NCBI RefSeq assembly: GCF_003945595.2
Contig: NW_024104320.1
Span: forward strand, 1-64,000
From: Pipra filicauda
Taxonomy: Eukaryota > Chordata > Aves > Passeriformes > Pipridae
DNA length: 64,000 nucleotides
Direction of reading: 5' to 3'
The first letter of the stretch is position 1. The number at the start of each line of letters is the position of its first letter. The notes beneath the pieces were generated by a model. That model saw nothing but the letters and a program-made list of their open reading frames with translations, made no database searches and was not told where the DNA came from. Position numbers and translations under genes: made by a program. Shown piece by piece: positions 11,480 to 24,034 of this stretch.

Positions 11480-12050
11480 ATATGCATTAATCCAAGCTGC
11501 CGAGAAAGGCAAACCTTCGACTAATCATCAACCCAGACTTCTTACTAAACAGCCATAGGGCAAACCTCCTCTAAATGTAATTCTGTCAATTACAGTACAG
11601 CTGCACCAGGGATAAATATGGCCCATTGTCACCGTGATTGATGATTTGGCTACGCTGGGTCAGAATTGGGTTGTAACAAGAATGTTGTTTTTGATAAATC
11701 CTCCTCACTGACTTTCTCCTGTGACATCCACTTAAAAAACAAACAAATCCAAAAGACCACACTTTTTAGCATGATTTGTTTCATAAGGAGGAGGAGGTAG
11801 TCAAGGAAAAATTAAAGTCAGTAATGTTCCTTTTTGCCTAAGGGGACCATTCACTCGTTATAACAATAGGGGGAGTTGTTGATTTCAGCATGTAATTTCC
11901 ACATTTCTATTTGCATTAATGAGAGCTTTATGCAACATCCCAGGAGTATCAATGGGAGAATAGATCATTAGGAGCCTGATAACTCTATTTGTTACTGTGT
12001 ATGAACTTCCTTTAGCACCTGACTTTAAGCCTGACTTTAAACCAAAGGTA
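11480..12050. promoter_or_regulatory. Candidate conserved non-coding element
   Basis: This stretch has no repeat or open frame I can name, a balanced composition and dense homeodomain-type motifs. It contains TGTCAATTA at 11584-11592, the PBX/HOX-type site TGATTGAT at 11635-11642, and the POU octamer ATTTGCAT at 11909-11916 running directly into TAAT, with TATGCAA a few bases later. Such clusters are common in developmental enhancers, but motif matches alone are weak evidence. Confidence 0.3.
12018..12041 (+). repeat. 12-bp tandem duplication
   Basis: CCTGACTTTAAG is followed directly by CCTGACTTTAAA, two adjacent copies that differ only at the last base. Confidence 0.8.
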
Positions 12051-14017
12051 GTGGCAACTTCTTGTGCTGAAAAACAATAATGGTTCAGGAACTAGTATCA
12101 TTCACACCAAAGTAAGTATTTTCTCCTGCAGGAAATCTCAGCAAAATAATATTCAGTAGTTCTATATTTTACCACAACACTGTGATCACCTGAAATAGAT
12201 AGGTAGCTCTGGCTTCCAGCACTTTGTTGCTACCAAATTCACTGCCAATTTTAGATTGTGTTTCTATTGCAGCTGGCCATAGACAATGCCATACACTGAC
12301 AGTTTTTTCCACAGTGATTGTAGCTGTGTTGCAAACTAATTTTTTTCTTACAGGAAACAATACTGGTTGTCACTAAGAATATTCTTTAATTAAGAGCTGA
12401 TTGCTTCTTATGTCAACCTTTCAATCTTTTTGCCTAGTTCAAACTAAGTACAGTATAGCTACCCTAAGTCAACCTGTTTGCCCTTTTAGTACTGACCTAA
12501 CACTGTTTTTCATCCAATCCTATGGAATTTCTTCAAGACTCTTGGAAAAAAAGAAAGAAAAACATAACATAATTGGACTGCAGAGCTCTTTATTAGAGCT
12601 GCTATGAACTTTACAAAGCTGAGACATCTGTCATTACTGGTAAGCGTTATTGAATGTACCTAGACACTTTCAGCAGTTCTCTCCATGTCTGTATTCTGAT
12701 CTGAGCTGTATTCTGATTCTGAGCTCCTGCTCTCTCAACATATATGATTAAAGCAAAGTTGCCTTCTCTGTGTTTATTTCCTCCCAATATCATAATTCCA
12801 GGTTTCACAGGGCTTGTGTACTCCCATGTCCTTCATCTTCAGGTGCAAAACTTAAAACGGGTTACAGACACCGCTGCTCCCTATTGCATTTCATTAGAGC
12901 TGTGGCATTTGCTGCCCATGAGGTAACTTCCCAGCAAGTCTCCATGAAAATGAGACAAGCTAGCAGAACAGCTTAAGTAGGAGTTTTTGCTAATTTCAGA
13001 TTGATTGAAAGATAGTAAAGAGAACTTAAAGCTTAACAGAGGGAGATGGGGAATAAACAGCCTTTGATAAAGAGGAGGTGATGAGCAGCAAGGAGGAAAC
13101 AGTAAGATAGCTAAGCAAAAATTCTCACCAGACATAACTGCAGACAGAACTGCTCTTAAACTCTCTTTGTCAAAAACAAGAGTGCACTTACTCCTCTTCA
13201 CTGTCTACCAATAATCAACTAAATTAAATTTTTTAGGATTTATCATCCTTTGATCTGTACTTCCCATGGGGATTCACGGCTGTTAAGATGTGTTTATTTC
13301 TGCCTGAGGCAGATAAAGTCTTTGGATTTGGGATGAGAAGCAGGGTCAGAAGATAAACAGTTTCCCAGGACTGGTAATCACACAGAGATGAAGAATGCTG
13401 ACAGCAGCAGCGAATCAGAAAAGAGACTGAGATGTTAACTTTATAAAGCAAGTCGCTGATGACGAAAATCTTGGTGCATATTAAATGATTCACAGAACTT
13501 TTTCTAGTTAATAATGACCTCAACCAATCAAAATACATGAATTTTCAGATACTACATTATAAAGACACACCTATGCAGCAATTTGACAAATTAATCAGGC
13601 AAATCCTTTTTGGAGCAATTAATGTACTTCTTTTCATTGATTCTAAAGGGTGCAAATAGTGCTACCTCTAGTATTTACAATTTAGATGTCTCAAGTTCGG
13701 TGAGATGGATCTGCTCAAAAATCTGGGGGGGGAAAAACCAATAAAATCACTAAAAAGTCCATATTGTTTAGCTTTTTTAAAGATGTATTTATACCCTTTC
13801 AACAAACACTCCTGGGCTATAAACTGCGAGTCCTATGGGAAAATTAGAAAGATTGGGTAGTATCCTTCTTGCTCAGCCCAGGCACTTGAATGCATTTAAT
13901 TGATATTTCCATTCTTCATGCCATAATAAGATGCCAAAATCTCCCTAAGTTTCCTTCAAGTATATAGGACAGGGTTCAGATGCAAGGGGATGGCCTACCT
14001 AACTATAATCCATTTTT
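12051..14017. other. AT-rich non-coding DNA, no gene seen
   Basis: I see no exon, RNA gene or young repeat. A G8 run lies at about 13725-13732. Short open frames on both strands have no recognisable domain. Confidence 0.55.
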
Positions 14018-14144
14018 GAACAGGCTGGAATAGGACCTCTCTGACATGAGGGAATCTTCTGTTGTCTTCTTACAGAAGCCATGCCTGCACCACTCTCCCT
14101 CCCAACACCCCACTATCAAAACCTTGCCATGTGAGCCCAATACA
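14018..14144 (-). mobile_element. Avian ERV LTR fragment, 5' terminus preserved
   Basis: This is the same family as 1978-2335 and 32899-33050. On the minus strand it starts TGTATTGGG at the TG terminus and continues through 'ggcaaggttttgatag' and the antisense of 'cttcttacagaag' and 'gacatgaggg'. The shared block order with the other copies supports the assignment. It is truncated on its inner side. The open frames on both strands here are incidental. Confidence 0.65.
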
Positions 14145-17100
14145 AAACGAAAAAACATTCCACCAGAGACTTATCTTCTCGTATGTTCAAGTGCAAGACC
14201 GCAAGGTGAGCTGCAGAAGCTCCAACCAAAAAAGTGCAGGGCAAAGCGCACAGATGTACTGAAGACCTTGTGCTGACAGGAGATACATCACAGGTAAGTG
14301 AAAAAGCAGGAGGGAAATTGTAAAAAACAGTGATGAAACACTGTAAGAAGAAAAAAAAAGATAATCCTTTCTTGGGACACATAGCTGAGTTGCAGCTCCA
14401 TCACGTTAGAGAGAATATTTCCCACCACAGCAGCACTAGGAGAAAATCAGGCTAAAATTCTACGAAATTCGTTTAGTTACAGAATGTGGAGCATTTTGAA
14501 CAAAGCTGTTCCTCCAGGGGTCATCGCAGTGCAAAACTATGTAGGTCTATTTAAGGATGGGGAAATATTGGGTCCTTAATTGATACTGCCCTCCTTGAGC
14601 TGCTATATAGAAGGCATAAATATGATACTTAGCAGTTATATGAAAATGGCAATATGCCATTGTAAAGGTTGGTAGTGCTATTCACTAGAACATAGGTGGG
14701 TCAAGTTCAGTGAGTGTGCAAGTATTTGCATAATCTTTGCACAGAAAACATTTCTGCCGAGTCACAGAAATTGATGTTTTGATGCAGGAGTTGTCAGGTA
14801 GCAAGTAAAAAGTTATATGCAACAAAAAAGTGAGAAAAAGAAACATTTGCTTTTAGAAGCTCCAAAGTTTACATCTGTTGAAGAAAAACTAGGATCTGCC
14901 TAATGAGTGCAACCATCTTTACCTTTTCTACCCCCATACTTGCAGTGTATTCTGTATTCTTCAATACAGAACAGATACTGACACCTCTGTCTTGCAAAGG
15001 ATGCATTATAGGAGGCAGATTCCATAAAGAAGGAGCATATAAAATGTTTAGCTTTACAATTTTTAGTTTGTGTGCAGTTTTATATCAATTTGATTATTTT
15101 CAAAGGTATTTTTGTGGGGTTTTTTCTCTTCATCAAGACAGCCATTTAACTGGCTACCCACTGAGTTGTTCCAATTAACAGGTACCCATACCATTATTTG
15201 TCTTCTTAATTTTTGTACCATGAAAGTCTAGTCATTAGAGTTCAGACTTTGCTTCTCCACGATGAATATGTAAGGAGGTGCTATCACCTCTGTAGTGCAG
15301 TCTATATTCACATTTTAGCTAACTTAAGTAACTGATTAATAGCCATGTGTTTAAGAAGCAGGGGTTTGAACTGGATTTACATGACTTCAGCTCACATTTT
15401 GTACCTTTGAAATGGCTGCAGTCTCTAGGACTTGCTTCACTCACTGGGAAACAGATAGTTCCAAAGTATCAGCAGCGTCATTATGATTTGTACTTTGAAA
15501 TCCAGAGTGAAATGCACTCACCTTGGTAATTCTGTCTTTTTTAAAGAGAACACCCAGGAAAGTCAATAGCTCCTAGAAAAAGAACATGATGCATGATGCA
15601 TTCACCATGTACCAGTTCATCATCAGTTTCTAGCCCAAAATCCACAAATTTTACACAACAGTAAAGAAAATTCATTCAGCCCATTCAACCTCACCCCTTC
15701 TCTCCTATTGGCTGTTTAGGGGCTGCACCACAAACATAATAGTTTGAAAGGTGAAATTTTAAATTTTGTAGAGTGGATTTTAAAAGACTATTATTGCCCA
15801 TGTCACTAAAAGGGAAAGTGCATCCCTCATGCAGTAACCTACACAACATGTTCATAAATACATGACAATTCTGACATCCCCTGTTTGCTAGGCAACGTGC
15901 CCTCCCTCCCACCTCCTAATCTCCTTCATCTGAAAGAGAAATGTATTTTTAGCTGCCTCAGTGGGGCCTAAGGCATTGATTTATGAAAATAAGGTGGAAG
16001 AATTCATGAATTTTTTCTGACCTCCATCTCTCATTCCTTAGACATTTCTATTTTAAGATGTTTAAAATGAATTGTCCTAATGTGGCATATTATCACCTTG
16101 GTGCTCTGTATTTCACATTACTCTAGCATGCACGCATACATCCCCATACACCAGAATTATCTGAATGTTACTTGGTATTGAGTTTAAAAAGTCTTTTGTA
16201 ACTTATTATTTTACTCTGATTGTGATATATGTTTTTTTGAGTACTGAGTCACCCCACAAATCCTCTTGAAAGACTGGAATAACTTCCTAAAGGTACTTCA
16301 TAAATGAGCAAAGACAAGCAGATGAAATTGTAGCCATTTGATACAGAGATCTTTGTAATATAATCTACTGAAGCTAAACCAATATCTCATTTTTCTCAGC
16401 TCGTGATTCTGCAGTAAGGGCCCCGCACTTCACATTCCAGTGACCTCCACTGCTTGTGCTAATTAATTCTTTGGCAGTGTTACTTCTGCTTTATATAAAC
16501 ATCTTAGATAATATAAGTAGCTCTCTGTCAGCAATATTCTTAAGTATTTTAAGATTTAAATGAAAATTATATTACAAATAAATCTCAGATTATGAAACCC
16601 TTGCAAAGGGCCCACAGAAAACCAGACCTCTTCATCCAAATGCACAAGAAATTGAGAGCATTTTCAAAGATGAGAAATTTCTATTTTCACTCATATTTGA
16701 AGAAAAAAAAAAGGATAATTTTACTAAATATAATTTTTCCAAGATGGTAGTCATATTTTCTTGACTATTATTTTTTTTCCAATCAGAACTTTTAATAAAT
16801 TTATTCAATTTTATGCTTAGTTTCGCTGGGTGAAAATCATCTAGTTGCAAAGAGCCATCAAAAAGGCAACACACCACTTAATTCCCATTTAAAATTCTCT
16901 TAAGGCAGATACAGGGTAGTGTCAAACTCGAGTGGATCTTTGTGCTATATTTACCTTGGGTCCATGATCAATTTTACCCTACGATGTCATGATGGGGGTA
17001 GCATTTCTGATTGAGTGAGTCATACCTTGGAAGTAAGAGGAGAGGCTTCACTATTTCATTTGCCATAGTTATTTCCTGAGTATTTTATTTTCAATCCTAT

Positions 17101-18132
17101 ACCCATACAGTAGTTAAGACTAACCTTTCAGAAGACATTTGGAACAAAGCTTCACCTTTAAGGCAACCAGGGGATGAAAACAATCTAGGTGAACTAGCCA
17201 GCAGGTAAGAGCTATATTGGCTCAAACAAATGTAGAAAGTCAGGTGAAAGGGCCATTAATAATAAAGAGACATCCAGAACAAATGTACTGACTTCACAGC
17301 TGAGACAACTTGTGTGAATAATAATATTACTGCTGAACTTTGCAGAACACATGGAATTGTCCTTGACTTTGCTCTTCTAAACCAAGAAAAAAAAAATCCC
17401 TAGATCTGCAATATCTTGCCACAAAACTTCCTTACTCTGCTAATATGTAGTTTCTGAGGCATATATGTGACACAGATAAAGAAATGCCTAAAGAAAGCCA
17501 AATAAAAAAAAAAAAGACAAAACCAATAAAGAGTCATCTTCATAAGACAAAGATCACTTTGTCGGAACTTTACAGAAATTTTGATTTATTGTTATTATGA
17601 ACAAAGGATATTTGCATCAAGGAAATATCATATTTATTTAAAATCCAATGCAATTAACACATTCAGACACATGGTAACAGAAGTTGTCTTTCCTTTTTGG
17701 TTCTAAGTACAGATTCTAAATTACTTACTCCATTTTTATATCTTCTCTGTGGCTACACATCCCACACTAATTGGTTAAGAATAGAAAACACTGGAAAATA
17801 ATGTCAAAACTTAAGAGCAAAGTTTATTTATATGTGAGGATATTCTTAATGAATCAGCAAATCCAGTAGTAAAATTAAAACTTATGTGAATATCTACTGC
17901 ATTCAAAATTACTCAAAAATCATCTTTTATGTGTCAGGTAGGGAAAAGGTGAAAAAAAGAAAGCAGGTACCCATTGATTTAGGGTGTATCAGGCAGTGCA
18001 GATTGTCTGTAAATTCACAGCACAGTTTCTGCCTGTAATGGTAAGTCTGTTGATCTCTTTTCACGTCTGCTTCTGTCATTATTTATAGATCAAGATAAAA
18101 AAAAAAAGAAATGAAAAAGGTAGATGAGTGAT
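14145..18132. other. AT-rich non-coding DNA, no gene seen
   Basis: There is no supportable exon or young repeat. It holds A runs at about 17388-17396 and 17503-17515 and a 12-bp palindrome AATTCATGAATT at 16001-16012, not unusual in such AT-rich DNA. Confidence 0.55.
18128..18132. repeat. Left target-site duplication GTGAT
   Basis: GTGAT precedes the LTR and is repeated exactly after it at 18692-18696. Confidence 0.85.
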
Positions 18133-18691
18133 TGTGCTGATTTTGGTTGGGGTAGAGTTAGTTCTCTTCACAGTGTCTAGTATGGGGATGTTTTAGATTT
18201 CTGATGAGCACAGGGTTGATAACATACAGATGTTTCTGTTATTGCTGAGCAGGGCTCACACGGAGCCAAGGCCTTTTCTGCTTTTCCTTCTACCACACTA
18301 GTGAGGAGACTGGAGTTGCATTGGAAGCTGGCATGAGACACAGCTGAGATAGGTTATCCAAAGTGACCAAAGGGATATTCCATCACATATGACTTCATGC
18401 TCAGTATATAAAGTAGGGAAAGCAGGAGTAAGGAGAGGACGTTTGGAGTGATGGTGTTTGTCTTCCCAAGTAACCATTACACATGATAGGACCCTGCTCT
18501 CCTGGAGGTGACTGAACACCTGCCTACCCTTGGGAAGTAGTGAATTTTTGCTTTCCCTATCAAACTCTATTTGTCTCAATCCACAAGTTTTCTGTCTTTT
18601 ACCCTTCCAATTCTCTCCCTGATCGCACTGATGGGGGAGTGACCGAGTGTCTGCGTGGGGCTTGGTTGATTGTTGGGGTTAAACCACAACA
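18133..18691 (+). mobile_element. Full-length ERVL-type solo LTR (559 bp)
   Basis: It begins TGTGCTGATTTTGG and ends CCACAACA, with TG...CA termini. Its block order matches, from memory, the common avian ERVL LTR: 'tggggtagagtta', 'attgctgagcagggct', 'accaaagggatattcca', a TATA box, 'gtcttcccaagtaacc', 'ggtgactgaacacctgcc', and an ending in 'ggggttaaaccacaaca'. It is flanked by GTGAT on both sides (18128-18132 and 18692-18696), the 5-bp duplication expected of ERVL integrases. No internal viral sequence follows, so it is a solo LTR. Substitutions, including loss of a clear AATAAA, show it is not recent. Confidence 0.9.
18405..18412 (+). promoter_or_regulatory. LTR TATA box TATATAAA
   Basis: TATATAAA lies in the middle of the ERVL-type LTR, downstream of the 'gggatattcca...tgacttcatgctca' U3 block, in the usual promoter position. 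The LTR is old, so present activity is unknown. Confidence 0.7.
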
Positions 18692-19829
18692 GTGATTCAT
18701 AAATAAATCCAGGCAATCAATTTTAAAAGAGAACACCTAAATAAACTGCTGGAATTGACTTAGATGAGAAGTCTACTACACTCAAGAAAAAGGGATGTCA
18801 CAGGGGACTACAAAATATTGAGCAGTGTTTTGACACTGGAGCAACTATCAGAATCAGAACACTCTGGGCAAAAGCTACTTGTTTTATAATGTAGAGAAAT
18901 GGTCTTCAATAGAAAAGGTGCAAACTATTGCAGGTATATGAAACCATTTAAATTAATAATACTCGGCACTGCAGTGTATCTGCATATTTTTTTATTGGCT
19001 GCAGAATCAGGCCGTCATCAATCTCCAGTGTCACTGCAACAAACCTGAATTTTTTTGTCAACTTGAGTTGTTGCAAATGTCCTTTTTGCATTACTTGGCC
19101 TTAAATATTTTTACGTATGAAAGGGAATTATCCTAGAAAACTCTACAACTGATAAAGTTGCTGGGTTTAGGGACTTAGCAAGTAGTCTAGCACTGCAGCT
19201 GAAAGCACTAAGGTATTCTCTGTGGATCAGAGGAAGCATAATGTTCCAGTAATTCATAACTAGTTATTTTTCCCTAATTCATGGAAAAGGGATTCTTGCA
19301 CTGCTCTTCTAATAGAAGATCTACTTTGTCTTCAACACAAACTGCACTGACTTACAGTATACTTTATTTCTACAGGGAAGTAATTTTTATTTTAACATAA
19401 CTGATAGCTGAGAAAACAGGTGATTGGACTCTGGGTTGCAGCTGAGCTCTGCAGCCCCTGTCTTTCCAAAAATCTAATATGAAATGAAACTGGAGAAATG
19501 TTTTGTCTCTAGACACATCTTTACATGCAGTGAGAACTTTGCTAAACACAAAAAACTGAATTCTTCCCTCAAAACCTTACAGATTCAAGTGTGATATTTC
19601 TGCTAACTGTGTAGTCACTAGTTTTTTCTGAATGCTGTAGAGGAGAGAGAGGTCCTTTTGTAAGACAATTCACCTTAGGTCATCAGGAGGTGACTCAGCC
19701 CATTTTTCCTTAACTACTAAGGGAGCCAGGTATGGCTGTATTCAAAAAACCTTTTCATTTTAGATATAATGAAATAGAAGATCTATCCAGATGGGAATAT
19801 CTTATCAGTGACTAATTCCCAAATATCAG
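18692..19829. other. AT-rich non-coding DNA, no gene seen
   Basis: Begins with the right copy GTGAT of the LTR target duplication. Beyond that I see no exon, RNA gene or identifiable repeat. Confidence 0.55.
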
Positions 19830-19975
19830 TGAAAACCCTGGAACTGGGTGCTGCAAGACACTTCAGTAAGCCATTCTGCTCTCTGTCTTCTTTTAAGGCA
19901 GGATCCAAAACACTTAATGCCTGACAGGTGTTTATTCAACCTCTTTATATAGGGATGATATTTCACAGTTTTATT
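19830..19975 (-). mobile_element. Ancient CR1-like LINE remnant
   Basis: The phrase 'ggcaggatcc...cctgacaggtgtttattcaacctct' resembles, from memory, the corresponding part of old reptilian and avian CR1 elements read on the minus strand ('tgacaggtgtttgtcc' type). It is strongly diverged and its boundaries are approximate. No coding capacity remains. Confidence 0.45.
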
Positions 19976-22900
19976 TCTATTGCTGTGAAAGTGGCTCAAT
20001 ACTTCACGTGACATTATCACCCTGTGAAGGGCAGCCTGGGAAGGACCAAAGACTGAAACAGAAAAAAGACCTAGAAGGTCTCAGCAACCTCCAGACTTCT
20101 GAATCTCATTCATAAGAAGTGTTTTATCTGTCCTAATGGGACACAAAACAGTGGTTTTACCTTTTCAGTCATATTAATAACAATGAAGAGCATTTAAAAT
20201 TCTTCTGAATTTTTTGGTATGTAATCAAGGCATCAAATACTAAAAAAAAAAAAAAAAATCACAATATCATCAATGAAAGTATATTTTATCTCATAAATAA
20301 ACAGAGTAGGAATATTTTTTGGATATCCAGTATTTCTGGTAAAATCACAATATTTAATTCAGTGGATGAAACTCAGTATACTCTACCCACCATAATAATT
20401 TTATATTTTTACTTTCTATAACACTGCTTTTGTAAATTATGCACACCTCCTAGATGATTTTAAAGCAAGAAGAGGAAGTTTCAATATAATCCATGTAAAT
20501 TTGCACTGAATCTACCACTGATTAAATAGATACCGTGCAAATAACAATCATAGACTCTTTTTTTGGTCATTTTGTTAATGACAACCAATACATCCTTTTG
20601 TTCTTGGACTTTCAGTATTGTTTATATCACTGGATACCACTCACTCCTCAGGGAAGATTGAAAAATACACAAATATCCCTAATTAATAGGCTTGAGAAAT
20701 AATTCCTGAGTTTTCATTAACCAAGAAGGTAGAAAAAAAGCCAATGTTTATCAGAGATATTCAGGAAATTAGATACAGTTCTGAAGAAACAAAATGGTAA
20801 GAAATATACTGGGGCATTCATTATGATTTAAAAAATCATGAATTTATTTCTTTGGATGCACATAGATCCCACTTGAGTGCATGCAACTCAATAATGAAGA
20901 ATCTATTCCATCATTGAAAAATGAGGGATTTATTCATGAAAGCTCTCATTGCATTAATGAGAGTTGGCCCTGAATTGATTGGAAAATAGATCCACAAACT
21001 ACAGACAGCAGCACATGAGAATTATATTTGTATCTGTAAAGATTATGTGATAATGTAGATATCTATAAGGGAGTATGAGACCCTCATAGAAAAAATAATA
21101 TTTATAAGAATAAGTGGAAGTTTAATGCACTCATGAAATGGAGTGTGGGCTAGAGAAAAGAAACAAGGAGAAAATATTTGTTTAATTGCAGCACGAGTAA
21201 TTTATTTGATGCTGTTAGTTTTTTCCATTTTAACTAAATGTGGAAAAGGATCACCAATTCAAAGATAAAACGGATACCCTGCACATATCTATACTGCTGA
21301 AAAGTTAATCAATTATATTTAATAATAAAATTTTAATATGCAAGTTTTACAGAAAGTATATGTGAAATTCTGTAATGATTGAATTGAAATTAAACAGACA
21401 TACATCAGCAGGTACTTCATATTATTATTATTTTATAGATTCTACTTTTGAGGATACCACAAATGTTTAGATCAATCTGTTTACAATGTCATATTGTATT
21501 TCAGCTATAGGACTTTTTTTTTTCTTTCTTGTAATATGTTTGGGACAAAATCAAATACAAAAGATGTAAAAGAAAATAGTCGTGGCTTTAGTTAATCCTA
21601 AGAACCAAGTTTATCAGGTGACAAGAAACAGTGAAATTTGAACAAGTAGATATTTCAGTACATGTTTAAAACAATTCTAGGACCAAGAGGATTGAAAAAA
21701 TAAAAATCCTTGGAAAACTGGTGAACATTTAGCCCTTAAAATTTTCCTTTTCAAAAGATTCAAATGTATATATAAATTCCTGAGGTCTTGTTATTATATG
21801 CATCTTTAAATTGTTACACATGTACTTTTCCCGTACATAGTATCTACCCAAAACATAAACAGTCCTTACGTATCTGTTTGTACCTCCAGCTTTGTTACAG
21901 CTCATGATCTGAGAAGAGTCAAATACTTGGCCAGTGTGAACTGTAATAGGTCCATTGACTTTGACGGAAAATAGCAATTTATGCCAAATACAGGTTTCTC
22001 CTAAGGTCTCTTACTGCAAAGTTTTTTAGGATATATTTTTACCAAGTGAAATATTAGTTGCTATCCAACTAATTTCTTCAAAGCACAATGTATGACAGCA
22101 CAGTGGCTGAGCTTCCTGCTACTAGAACCATGATGCAAGACTGTGGGTAAGCAGTACAAATGGCTTGTACATAAGACTCCCGAAGTTTTGTTGGTTATTA
22201 ATATAAACTCTAGAAAATTACTCTTTTACCTTGAATCCTACAGAATTTTTCCATGTGTGTAATTTATTCTAAAAACACATGTATAGCTGTAATTTACTCT
22301 CTTTAGTTTGCAGAATAAGAGCATCATGCACTGCATTATTTGAAATTCTGCAAGTGGTTTTAATGGAAGAATAATATTCTGGAAATATATAGTTTAAAAT
22401 ATCCTTTTATTATTTCTTTTTAAATATGGAGATGGAACATTGGAAGGTGGAAAGGAGGAGTTCAGGCTGTAGGGAGATGGTTAGAAAGTATTGCTGAATC
22501 ATCTACTTCATAAAAGCTAAACCTCATCTGACAGAGCTCCTTTCATTCTTTTTTTTTCTTCTTTTTTTTTTTTTAATTATCTTTTTTTTCCCTAAAATGA
22601 CTAGGGAAAAGTTCTACTTATTAAACCAACTGCACTTTTGGCAGAACAACCAACACTAATCATAGCTCTGTGTTAACCAGCTGGCTATTAGATCAGCATT
22701 CCTAGCCTTGATTTTGGATTTCTGCAAATCTTCACATTTAATTTGTTAGAAGACTACAGATAAAAGAAAATATAAACTAATGAGACACTGCATGTTTTTG
22801 ATTTCAAAATCCTATTATGACCATAGTTCAGTTTGATATTTAGACTCAAATGTTTGAAGCCAAAGTCACTCCTTGAAGCTTTCAAGTTAACATGCTTTGT

Positions 22901-23618
22901 TTACCTGCAAATATCCATTTGTTTGCCCAAAGATCTTCTTGATTAGAAATCAGGAATTTTCAGCTCCCATTCATGAAGTTTCAAAGTCACCCTTTGTATT
23001 GCCTAATGTGGAGAAATTTGTGCATTTCAAACACTTGTAATCAGATACTTGATCTTCAAATGCATCTACCTTTGAAGTCAACATGCAGATGTCAACTTTA
23101 ACCAACTCCAACTATGGATCTCCACTGTTTCTGTTTTTCTGGCTCTTTGAGTCATTAAATTTAATATTTACTATGACTATTACTGGTACTTTATTTGTGG
23201 CCATATCTGTAAGTCCTACATATGTTAGAAGCTGTACAGGTGAAGACTAAAGGAACCCTTTCTTCTGTCCTTCTCCTCCATCATTCCTACAAACTATAAT
23301 TTATCTCCCTCAATGATCTCTGTTGTAATCATTATAATAGTGTTCTAAGAGGGATTTTTTTTCTCAGTTGCTTTGATCTATAAGCACAGATTAAAACAAA
23401 AACATATAGGCTCTTCCATTAATGGATTTTGCTGAGAAGAAGGAATAAAAAAAGACCACACGTAAAAAAGAATCTAAAAAAAAATCAATCAAAAAAACCC
23501 AAAACAAAAACCAAACAAAACCACCCTTAAACCTCAAAATTACGTGAAATATGAATGTGTGAATAAAGAAATGTATTTTGTGCAAATGTAAAGATGTAAA
23601 GAGATATAAAAAGACCTC
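19976..23618. other. AT-rich non-coding DNA with low-complexity patches
   Basis: Contains an uninterrupted A17 run at 20242-20258, a hairpin-forming CTCTCATT/AATGAGAG pair at 20943-20963, a long T/C-rich tract at about 22546-22590 and an A-rich patch at about 23455-23525. No exon or young transposon is seen. Confidence 0.55.
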
Positions 23619-24034
23619 TTCTATGAAGACAGGCTGAGAGTTGGGGCTGTTCAGCCTGGAGAAGAGAAGACTTCAGGGAGACCTTATAGCACCTTTCAGT
23701 ACCTGACGGGACTACAAGAGAGTTGGAGAGGGACTTTTTACAAGGGCACGTAAGATGGACACAGGGGACATAGGAAAGTTTCAGTCTTTAACCTGAAAGA
23801 GAGTAGGTTTAGATTAGGTATAAGGAAGAACTTTTTGACTGTGAGAGTGGTGAGGCACTGGCACAGGTTGCCCAGGGAAGTTGTGGCTGCCCCATTCCTG
23901 GAAATGTTCAAGAGCAGGCTGGATGGGGCTTTGAGCAACTGGATCTAGTGAAAGGTGTGCCTCCCCACAGCAGCAGGGTTGGAACTAGGTGATATTGATG
24001 GACCCTTCCAATCCAAACCATCCTATGGTGATCC
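23619..24034 (+). mobile_element. CR1 LINE fragment
   Basis: This plus-strand CR1 3' end reads 'gctgttcagcctggagaaga', 'gagaccttatagcacctttc', 'ttgactgtgagagtggtgag', 'ggcacaggttgcccaggga', 'aagagcaggctggatggggc' and 'gacccttccaatccaaacca', followed by a decayed ATTCTATG tail. It is 5'-truncated and of a different subfamily from the 40-kb copy, which lacks the 'gctggatggggctttgagca' block. Confidence 0.92.

Noticed and set aside
11911..11925. 15-mer TTGCATTAATGAGAG shared with 20949-20963
   Set aside because: In 64 kb a handful of shared 15-mers is expected by chance, more in AT-rich DNA. Flanks do not align, so this is not a repeat family.
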